From the NCBI RefSeq assembly GCF_000283155.1, contig NW_004454163.1, forward strand, positions 6,084,027-6,148,026: a DNA stretch of 64,000 bases, in the 5' to 3' direction. The translations under genes were made by a program, and so were the position numbers. The notes beneath the pieces are model-generated. The model was given only the letters and a program-made list of their open reading frames with translations. It did no database searches and was not told the DNA's origin. Source of the stretch: Ceratotherium simum simum (lineage: Eukaryota; Chordata; Mammalia; Perissodactyla; Rhinocerotidae). Positions 56,255 through 64,000 of this stretch are shown one piece after another; the first letter of the stretch is position 1; each line of letters opens with the position of its first letter.

Positions 56255-57116
56255 GAACAAGTTAAAGAAGAAGAAAATTTCTTTATTAATAACTTTTTTT
56301 GGTTTCTTGTTCATGGTTTCTACTGATATTTGATGTTTAGCTTTCTCATAAGACGTTAGAATTTCCTTTAATTTTTTGGCTAGGGGCTAACCTGTGTAAC
56401 TTCTCTCCTCTTAGAACAAAGTTGTCGTGGCAGCTTTAGAGACTAAACCTAACTAAACAGTAGCAGTAACTAAACTTGAATAAACCCACTGTTATTCAAG
56501 TGTATTCACTGTCCAGTATTCACTGGAGTGTTTCCATATAGGAAAGTCTTTGAAAAATACTTTCTTAGCTAAAATCAATTGTTTGCCACTCATTGGCACT
56601 GATTGGGATAAAAGCCAACAAATTATTCCACGTGGGATCATCTGCCCCTCTTTCTTCAAAAAGGGAAACTTGGATTTTGTTAAATCCATTTGTGCTCTGT
56701 GATTTTTCATTGCTGTTTTCTTAGTCTCTCTGGTTTTCATACAACAAGCCATCTTCTAAATTTGAACAAGGAGTTGTAATCATTATTCAAAACAATTTTT
56801 TTGTCATGATTGCAAATAAAGGGAACTATTTCCATGATGACAAATATCAAAAGCATTTTAATAATATCCAACATTTGTAAAATTCCCCTGCTTGTATCTG
56901 AATTCATTCTTTCCTTTCTCCCTTTGTTGCTCTGAATACAGAACGAGCTATGAGCATGTCCTTCAAAATAAAATATTTTCACAGGCGTAAGTTATTACTT
57001 AAGAATAGGAAGTTCTCAAGAATTGGTGAAAGATGGTACCTGGTAAAATATTTTAAAGTGTAAATTCTCAATACAATATCTGAGGGAGAAAGTGGTCTGT
57101 TTTTATTAAAGGAAAA

Positions 57117-57190
57117 ATGGAAGAGGGAGGGAGGGAAAGAGGAAGAGAGAGAGAGACAGCCACAGAGAGAAAAGAAAAGAAAGAGACAAA
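57117..57190. repeat. Purine-rich (GA/GGGA) low-complexity tract
   Basis: Almost pure A/G for about 75 bases with interspersed C. The 114-codon minus frame at 56979-57323 reads Ser/Leu/Phe-rich through it because of this composition. Confidence 0.85.
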
Positions 57191-57592
57191 AGGTGAAGAT
57201 AAAAGTGTGAATGATCTCAACCAAGATTTCTCCTTTCCCATCAGTACTGGAATGGGTTAAATCTCTATATATCAAAGAAAAGAGATAGAGTAGTATGGAG
57301 GAGGTGAAATTATTGAAAAGCACTAGTATTCCACTATTCCATGTTTCAAATCACGATAAGACATAGGTTCCATCTATTAATTGAAATGTAAACAAATTCC
57401 TGTAGTTGAATTTATTTCAGTCCTTGCTGTTGTGGGCTAAGAGATCAGCTAGCTTAGACATTAGACCTAGAAGTGTGTAAACATCAATGTATACCCAAAT
57501 TTCTGTGGTCTTTATTCACCTAACACTGTATGTATGTGTCCATTTCTGAGGTCATCCTAACTGAGAGGTCCATAACATAGAAGCTCCTTTTA

Positions 57593-58315
57593 AATTTTAT
57601 TTTTTAAATAAGAATTGTATCTATTTAAGGCATATAACATGATGATTTGCTACACATATACATAGTGAAATGACTTCTATAGTCAAACTAATTAACGTGT
57701 CTCCTCCTCACAAATAGTTACCACTTGTGTGTATGATGAGAGCTCCTGAAATCTACTTTCTTAGTAAATTTCCAGTATACAATATACAGTATTAACTATA
57801 GTCATCATGCTGTACATTAGATCCCTAGGCTTGTTCATCCTATATAACTGCAACTTTGTACCCTTTGACCAACATCTCCCTGTTTTCCTCACCCTCCGTC
57901 CCCTGCTTCTACTCTGTGCTTCTATGTATTTGGCTTTTTTAGATTCCACATATAAATGAGATCATGCAGTATTTTTCTTTCTATGTCTGGCTTATTTCAC
58001 TTAGTATAATGTCTTCCAGTTTCATCCGTATTGTTGCAAATGGCAAGATCTCTTTCTTTTTTAAGGCTGAATAATATTCCGTTGTACATATACACCACAA
58101 TTTCTTTATCCATTCATCTGTTGATGAACACATCAGTTGTTTTCATATTTTGGTTATGTGAATAATACTTAATGAATATGGATGCATAGATATCTTTTCC
58201 AGGTACTGATTTAATTTGCTTTTGGTGTATACTCAGAAAAGGGTTTGCTAGATCACATGGTAGTTCTATTTTTAGTTTTTTTAGAAACCACGTTATTTTC
58301 CATAATGGCTATATG
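57593..58315 (-). mobile_element. L1M 3' end, 5'-truncated, with intact TSD
   Basis: Reverse L1 3' region: 'CATATAACATGATGATTTGC', 'ATAGTCATCATGCTGTACAT', 'ACTTAGTATAATGTCTTCCA', 'CTTTATCCATTCATCTGTTG' and ending 'TTTTCCATAATGGCTATAT'. The 13-bp target repeat GAAGCTCCTTTTA is exact at 57580-57592 and 58316-58328, so both borders are original. It is a 5'-truncated insertion of about 720 bp. Confidence 0.92.
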
Positions 58316-58329
58316 GAAGCTCCTTTTAG

Positions 58330-59470
58330 AGTTGTTTTGATACTTACGTTCTTAAGAAACAAAATGACTTTGATGTACTTGCTTTAAATTAGAAATTTTG
58401 CCAAGATGTTTTAATTGAATCATATTTTTGTCAATCCTTGTTTAAATCATGCTTTATTGTTAGCTTTGAATGATTGGTGTTTCTTAACATTTGAGCTTTA
58501 ATGTCTAGAGCTCCTTAGCCTCTCAGACAAATAGCTAATTACCTGCAAACATTTACCTCTATTAAGGAGATAGATGTTCAACAGAGTCATGATGAAGAAG
58601 AATCATATTGACTATTATAGCATCTTCAATAAAATTAATGATAATTGTTGAACTCCAATACAATATTTCTAAAATAGAGAAGATCAAGCCAATGAATGAT
58701 GCCTCAATATCAACTAGATATTCCATTTTTAGGAGCTGCTGTTTTTAAACCTGTGACTTCATTAAAGTGGATTTTATTATTGACAATCATCTAATTTTTT
58801 ATGAAAAGAATTGGACTCTTTTTTTTAAATATTCTTAAATGTTTCAAATGAAGAAAAAAGTAATGATCGTGATCATGATGAGGACGATGACAATAATGAT
58901 TAATTAAGAGAAAAATATTGACTTCATTAGAAAGCTCTAGACTCTGCAAAAGGCCAATGTTTTTAGAAATAAAGTCGAAATTTCTAATGGGTGGTATTAT
59001 TTTCAGATATTTACTCCCAAATGTTATTAATTCCATTAATAGCATTTACAAATCACTAACAATAGATATGCTTGTGATGTTCTTAACAGAGCTTATTATA
59101 AAGTATGTTGACTCTGTTCGATATGCAACAGAGGCTCCCATCAATAATAATTAAACTTATCAAAAATTGTACAATGTGTAGGCTGGTATCTGATAGGAAA
59201 AGAGTAAACTTATTGCTAGGAATGAACAATTTGTTACATTTGTAATATATACAAAGGGACAATCAATTGGTTTCACTTTCATAATAATATTAGCTTGATA
59301 CATTTTAGAGTGATAAATATTATTATAATAATTCCCCATTACCTGGCATGCATATTATGAAATGTTCACTGTTGACATCATTTCAATATTTTAATTATCT
59401 TTCTAAATTTGTTTTAAGTAAATATTTTATGTCTAAAACCTATTAATCTGGAGTTTTTTTGGGAAATAAT
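58330..59470. other. Unassigned AT-rich stretch
   Basis: No exon was seen. The opposed frames 58791-59045 (minus) and 58918-59154 (plus) have no domain. A short ATGATG-type low-complexity segment lies at 58862-58900. Confidence 0.5.
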
Positions 59471-59795
59471 TATACTCAGAAAAATCACTTGCCTCTACCC
59501 AACCCTCACATGAAAGAAATACCAGATGGAGTGGCAATTCTGATATAAAAGGTGGATCCATTAAAGTAGTAGAAGAAAATGTAGAACTTGAAATAGAAAA
59601 ACATGCCTTCAAAGGCAGAAACTATAAAGGAATGGTTACATAAAAAGTTGTTGCTTCTGGAAATGCTATAAGCAAAATTAAAAAGCAAATAGCAAAGTAG
59701 AATGAATATTTGCAACATAAATGAAAGAGAAAAGATGAGTATCCATAATATATAATGAGGTCTCATAAATCAATTTTTAAAAAGCAGAGCACTAA

Positions 59796-61075
59796 TTATT
59801 TTTAAGACTTTATTTTTTAGAGCAGTTTTAGGTTTGCAACAAAATTGGGGAGGAGGTACAGAGATTTCCCATGTATTCCCTGCCCCCACACCTGCATAGC
59901 CTGCCCCATTATCAACATCACTCACCAAAATTGTACATTTTTTTACCAAGGATGAACCTACATTGACACATCATAATCACCCAGAGTCCCTAGTTTACCT
60001 TAGAGTTCACTCTTAGTGTTGTACATTCTATGGGTCTGGGCAAACGTACAATGATACATATCCATCATTATAATATCATACAGAGGATTTTCACTGCCCT
60101 AAAAATCCTCTGCACTTTGCTTATCTCCCACCTCCCCCTCTACTTCCTGGAAACCACTGATCTTTTTATTGTCTCCATAGTTTTGCCTTTTCCAGAATGT
60201 CATATAATTGGAATCATACACTATGTAGCCTTTTCAGATTGGCTTCTTTACTTAGCACTGTGCATTTCAAGTCCTCCATGTCTTTTCATAGCTTGGTAGG
60301 TCATTTCTTTTTAGCACTGAATAATATTCCATGGTCTGGATGTACCACAGTTTATCTGTTCACCTACTGAAGGACATCTTAGTTGCTTCCAAGTTTTGGC
60401 AATCATGAATAAAGCTGCTATAAACATTCTTGTGCAGGTTTTTGTGTGGATATAAATTTTCAACTCCTTCAGGTAAAAACCAAGGAGTGTGATTGCTGGG
60501 TCACCTGGTAAGAGTATGTTTAGTTTTATAAGAAACCCGCCAAACTGTCTTCCAAAGTGTCTCTACCATTTTGCATTCCCACCAGCAATGAATGAGACTT
60601 CCTGTTGTTCCACATCTCACTTTGGTGTTGTCAGTGTTCTGGATTTTGGCCATTCTAATAGGTGTGTAGTGGTATGTCATTGTTTTAACTTGCATTTCCC
60701 TAATGACATATGATGTGCACATCTTTTCCTATGCTTATTTGCCATTCGTATATCTTCTTTGGTGAGGTGTCTGTTTAGGTCATTGGCCCATATTTTAATC
60801 GGGTTGTTTGTTTCCTTATTGTTGAGTTTTGAGTTCTTTGTATATTTTGAATAACAGTCCTTTATCAGATATGTCTTTTGCAAATATTTTCTCCCAGTCT
60901 GTGGCTTGTCTTCTCATTCTCTTGATATTGTCTTTCACAGAGCAGAAGTTTTTAATTTTAATGAAGTCCAGCTTATCAATTATTTCTTTCATGGATCGTG
61001 TCTTTGGTGTTGTATTCACTATCTTAAAAATACCTACAAATTAAACAAATACATTTTAATCTTTAGCAAATATTT
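59796..61075 (-). mobile_element. L1M (MA/MB-like) nested insertion
   Basis: Reverse L1 3' UTR 'GAGCAGTTTTAGGTTTGCAA', 'ACATTGACACATCATAATCA' and 'AATATCATACAGAGGATTTT', followed upstream by the C-terminal part of ORF2 to about 61050. It is 5'-truncated, about 1.28 kb long and inserted in the opposite-strand L1. A possible weak target repeat is ACTAATTATTTTTA against ACAAATTAAACAAA. Confidence 0.88.
60300..61050 (-). pseudogene. L1 ORF2 C-terminal relic
   Basis: Three adjoining minus-strand frames (60816-61019, 60677-60883, 60501-60722) carry L1 ORF2p C-terminal blocks: 'DWEKIFAKDISDKGL', 'NPIKIWANDLNRHLTKEDI' and 'YHYTPIRMAKIQNTDN', then 'GTTGSLIHCWWECKM' with the cysteine-containing segment near the end. 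Frameshifts separate them. The endonuclease and reverse transcriptase domains are absent because the element is truncated. Confidence 0.9.
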
Positions 61076-61485
61076 TTAAAAGAGAGAAGCAGGAGGAGGA
61101 GAGAGACGTGATACCTAATGTTAGGGAGCTGTGGAAAATGTGACCTCTCATCCACTGCTGTTGGGAGTATAAATTGATACTTTTTTTGCTGGAGGGTCAA
61201 CCTGACAATGTGTAGCAGAGGCTCGAAAAATTATATACCCTTGGACTCAACAGTTCTACTACTAGGAAAATACCCTAAAAAACTAAATAGTCAAATGTAT
61301 ATACAGGGTTTTTCATTGTTGTGGTGTTTATAAGTGTAAACAAGGGCAGTCATTCTGGAAAAAAAAATCTTCTGAGAAATGTAACAAACACACCAGCTCA
61401 TACTCGTGCTCCGATGGCTATGAAGCTGTAAGAAGTCATAGACATGGCTATCTGCTTATCTAATTGTTCCACTTCTTTACTCTTT

Positions 61486-61695
61486 TTTTTTTCAAGATTT
61501 TATTTATTTATTTTTTCCCCCCAAAGCCGCAGTAGATAGTTGTATGTCATAGCTGCACGTCCTTCTAGTTGCTGTATGTGGGACGTGGCCCCAGCATGGC
61601 CGGAGAAGCGGTGCATCGGTGCGCGCCCGGGATCCGAACCCGGGCCGCCAGCAGTGGAGCACGCGCACTTAACCGCTAAGCCACGGGGCCGGCCC
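61486..61695 (-). mobile_element. Young tRNA-derived ERE-type SINE, complete
   Basis: T-rich tail with 'GATTTTATTTATTTATTTTT', body 'AAAGCCGCAGTAGATAGTTG' and 'GCTGTATGTGGGACGTGGCC', head 'AACCGCTAAGCCACGGGGCC'. The B box region 'GGGATCCGAACCCGGGCC' is undamaged and CpGs are still frequent. The TSD CACTTCTTTACTCTTT is exact (61470-61485 and 61696-61711). Of the SINEs here this looks the youngest. Confidence 0.96.
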
Positions 61696-61734
61696 CACTT
61701 CTTTACTCTTTAGATAGAACAGGTATAGGCAGCA

Positions 61735-61810
61735 TGGTGTAGAGAACAGGTCTTGGCTCAAGTGTCAGAATACCTGGGTCCTGCTACAGACTAGCCAAGT
61801 TAATGTAAGT
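61735..61810 (+). mobile_element. MIR SINE, 5' part
   Basis: 'GCAGCATGGTGTAGAGAACA' and 'GAATACCTGGGTCCTGCTAC' are sense MIR head blocks. Confidence 0.7.
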
Positions 61811-61814
61811 ACAC

Positions 61815-62165
61815 AAATGTAAGGCATTATTAAAATACTAATGTTAGAGAGTAGAAAAGTCTGTGACTCCCTTTATTCATCTCTATGCATTTGTCTTCAC
61901 AACTGGTGTTGCAAATAAAAAGTTTCACATCAAATGGGAGAGAGAGGGTACGTTTTTATAATTTCACTGAAAGGAAGTACCAAATGGTAAAATCTGGAAT
62001 GCCTTGACTTTGATAGAAAACAGTAAAATATTTTGAATATGATATACTTCCCAATTATTATTGTTTGAAATTTATTCAAAATAAATTTCTGCTCCTATAA
62101 GAATGGGCAGAGGATAATTGGTCTTGAATGTAACCTAGCACTTAGGTGTAGTCAAGAGGGCAGCG
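61815..62165. other. Unassigned stretch
   Basis: No gene or repeat was recognised. Confidence 0.5.
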
Positions 62166-62173
62166 ATCTAGAG

Positions 62174-62378
62174 CAGTGTTGTTCAATAGAACCTTCTGTG
62201 GTGCTGGAAATGTTCTATGTCTGCACTGTCCAATACAGTAACTACTAACCACATGAGGCTGTTGAGCACTCGAAATATGACTAGTGTGACCAAGGAACTG
62301 GATTTCTATTTTATTTAATACTAAGTAATTTAAATTTAAATAGCCAGGTGTGACATGCTGTATTATTGGACAGCACAG
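62174..62378. mobile_element. hAT-type miniature transposon (MER58/Charlie-like)
   Basis: Ends CAGTGTTGTTCAAT and ATTGGACAGCACAG are inverted repeats with few mismatches. The body includes 'GAAATGTTCTATGTCTGCAC' and 'ACATGAGGCTGTTGAGCACT'. The 8-bp flanks ATCTAGAG (62166-62173) and CTCTAGAA (62379-62386) share TCTAGA. The 98-codon minus frame covering it (62142-62438) is not a gene. Confidence 0.85.
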
Positions 62379-62513
62379 CTCTAGAATTAAGCACAACAAA
62401 TAGGGTCTTTTATTTAATGGGGGGATCCATTTCTGCATCTCTGATGAATTGGGGTGACAGAGGACGAGAAGTGAATATTCTTTGCGAAATTTTCACTCAA
62501 AGAAATACCTATT

Positions 62514-62771
62514 GGGGCCGGACCGGTGGCGCAAGCGGTTAAGTGTGCGTGCTCTGCTTTGGCGGCCCAGGGTTCGCAGGTTCAAATCCCAGGCCTGCAC
62601 AGACGCACCGCTTGTCAAAGCCATGCTGTGGCGGCGTCCCATATAAAGTGGAGGAAGATGGGCACGGATGTTAGCTCAGGGCCAACCTTCCTCACCAAAA
62701 GAAAAAAGGAGGAGGATTGGCATCAGAGGTTAGCTCAGGGCTGATCTTCCTCACAAAAAAAAAAAAAAAAA
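62514..62771 (+). mobile_element. ERE-type SINE, complete
   Basis: Head GGGGCCGGACCGGTGGCGCA, A box 'GCGGTTAAGTGTG', B box 'GGTTCAAATCCC', two 'TTAGCTCAGGG' repeats and poly(A). TSD AGAAATAC at 62501-62508 and 62776-62783. Confidence 0.94.
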
Positions 62772-62784
62772 GAGGAGAAATACT

Positions 62785-63075
62785 AATCAAGGGGATCCTT
62801 TGATTCTGGTGACTGTAAGGCCAAGATTTTCCAGAGAAGTCTTGGTCTCAAATATTCTATAGCCTAGCTCACTTGAGAATTCTAATGTTTGTTCATTTTC
62901 TCATTTGTTAAAAAAAAAACACAAGTTGAATTTATATGTGTCAGTGTGTAAGAAAAATGAACTATTGTCCTTTATTCTCACACTACTACCACACTCACAA
63001 CACTTCTGACACAAGAAGGATGGATTTTTCACATCAAGCAATTCTAACTAACTGCCTGGAGTTAGTGTCAGATCC
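62785..63075. other. Unassigned stretch
   Basis: No gene or repeat was recognised. Confidence 0.5.
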
Positions 63076-63079
63076 CACA

Positions 63080-63835
63080 GGTTATGGGCTCAGCCTCACA
63101 AGAGTGCCCCCCGTCCCACTTCAGATGCCAATTCCAAGTCCAGGTTGTTACCTGTGATTCTGACCAACTGGCCGTAAATCAGAGGTTCCCAGGACCCCGT
63201 CCTCAGGTTCCATCGTTTGCTAGAACAGCTCACAGAACTCAGGGAAATACTTATGTTTACTGGTTTATTATACAGTAAAGGATACAGCTGAACAGCCAGA
63301 TGAAGAGATAGATACATGGGGCGAGCTCTGGAAGGGTCCTGAGCACAGGCGCTTCTGTTCCTGTGGAGTTGGGATGCACCAACCTCCCGGCACATGGATG
63401 GTTCACCAACCCAGAAGCTGTCCAAACCGCATACTTCGGGAATTTTTATAGAGGCTTCATTATGTATGCACAATTGATCATTAACTCAATCTCCAGCTCC
63501 TCTCCCCTCCCTGGAGGATGGGGGTGGGGCCGAAAGTTTCAAGCTTCTAATCATGGCTTGATCTTTCTAGTGACTAGCCTACATCAAAAGCTATCCAAAA
63601 GACCACCGAGAGTCACCTCATTAAAACAAAAGACACTCCTATGACCTAGAAAATTCCAAAGGATTTAGGAGTTCTGTATAAAGAACTAGGGGCAAAGACC
63701 AAATATTACAATAAAAGATGCTCCTAGTCTTCTTATCATTTAGGAAATTACAAAGGTTTTAGGAGCTCTGTGCCAGGAACTAGGGGCAGAGACTAATATA
63801 TGTGTTTTCTGTTATTTCACAGTCAAACACTGTAC
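63080..63835 (-). mobile_element. ERVL-like LTR (MLT2-type)
   Basis: Reverse LTR blocks: 'GCTAGAACAGCTCACAGAAC', 'TACTGGTTTATTATACAGTA', 'AGCTCTGGAAGGGTCCTGAG', 'GAGAGTCACCTCATTAAAAC' and 'GGTTTTAGGAGCTCTGTGCC'. No internal viral genes are visible nearby. A segment of about 85 bp is present twice (63625-63710 and 63712-63805). The frames 63096-63473, 62936-63157 and 63363-63644 all lie in it and are not genes. The family name is tentative. Confidence 0.7.
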
Positions 63836-64000
63836 TTGACGTTGAAAAGATAATGCCAGTCCAGAGTCCCTAGATTCAGAGTTTCCTTGGAATATGCTTG
63901 GGAGTCACATGATACAGAACAGATATTATAGAGGAGGAGTGAGAAAATGCTTCGAAGAGAAGGAAGCACTGGGATAAACTTTAAAAATAGTGAGCGTTAG
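63836..64000. other. Unassigned window end
   Basis: 165 bp after the LTR with no recognised feature. Confidence 0.5.

Larger units (their letters stand above)
54490..57110. other. Repeat-poor stretch with clustered regulatory motifs
   Basis: 2.6 kb without a recognised transposon. The two largest frames (55042-55446 plus, 55137-55442 minus) exactly oppose each other and have no domain. It contains the X-box at 55246, a C-rich tract at 55543 and the forkhead/SOX-OCT cluster at 56145-56254. Confidence 0.4.
59480..61400 (+). mobile_element. L1M 3' region, split by a younger L1
   Basis: Sense L1 occurs at 59480-59795 ('GAATATTTGCAACATAAATG', 'GAGTATCCATAATATATAAT') and resumes at about 61080-61400 ('CTGCTGTTGGGAGTATAAAT', 'TACCCTTGGACTCAACAGTT', 'CTACTACTAGGAAAATACCC'). 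The first piece is the ORF2 end and the second is the following 3' UTR, as expected if one element was interrupted. Confidence 0.75.

Noticed and set aside
61600..61690. tRNA-like A and B box sequences
   Set aside because: They belong to the SINE head. There is no acceptor stem or cloverleaf of a genuine tRNA gene. The same applies to the other SINE heads in the window.
63096..63473. 125-codon minus-strand frame
   Set aside because: It overlaps an ERVL-like LTR. LTRs do not code for protein, and competing frames occur on the other strand.
1..64000. CRISPR arrays, operons, prophage or bacterial insertion sequences
   Set aside because: The repeat content is mammalian throughout. No regularly spaced repeats or prokaryotic gene organisation were seen.

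Overview
This window is mammalian nuclear DNA, and the interspersed repeats point to a perissodactyl (horse, rhinoceros or tapir group). At least ten copies of the tRNA-derived ERE-type SINE lie here. Each starts with a GGGGCCGGCCC-like head, has a 'TTAGCTCAGGG' body motif and ends in poly(A), and several are framed by intact target-site duplications (TSDs). A second, older tRNA-headed retroposon (28208-28600) resembles the RTE-dependent SINEs of horse and elephant genomes. The common mammalian fossils are also present: MIR, L2, L3/CR1, L1M, MER20 and other hAT elements, MLT1 and ERVL-like LTRs. Species cannot be decided from this sequence alone.

I found no convincing protein-coding exon, no RNA gene, no CpG island and no CRISPR array. 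The open reading frames are short (longest 240 codons), lack family signatures, or are the remains of transposons. The recognisable coding remnants are a decayed hAT transposase (20807-22472), an L2 reverse transcriptase (inside 45480-47335) and the end of an L1 ORF2 (60300-61050, minus strand). The window is best read as intergenic or deep intronic DNA.

Layout: 0-8 kb is mostly unrecognised sequence with MER20, L2 and L3 pieces. 7.8-12.6 kb holds several L2 fragments in both orientations. 12.6-20.5 kb is mostly unique, with (TG)n tracts and one hAT miniature. 20.5-25.4 kb is the most rearranged part: a hAT transposon split by a young SINE that contains the only assembly gap (110 N), followed by a local duplication of about 300 bp that carries a SINE, then two adjacent SINEs. 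27-48 kb is repeat-dense with many nested insertions, including SINEs within MIRs, MER20 or MLT1 within an older repeat, and a 1.9 kb L2. 51.5-57.1 kb is the longest repeat-poor stretch and holds most of the candidate regulatory motifs: an OTX/CRX-type dimer site, an RFX X-box, paired inverted forkhead sites and a SOX-OCT-like site. 57.6-61.4 kb is L1-rich, with one L1 nested inside another. The end of the window carries SINEs, a hAT miniature and an ERVL-like LTR.

No new biological system is evident. The points most worth following are the directional local duplication at 22.5/23.5 kb, the motif cluster in the 51.5-57.1 kb repeat-poor block, several perfect palindromes, and the well-dated nested insertions. 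Repeat family names are from memory of consensus sequences, and subfamily names should be confirmed with RepeatMasker.
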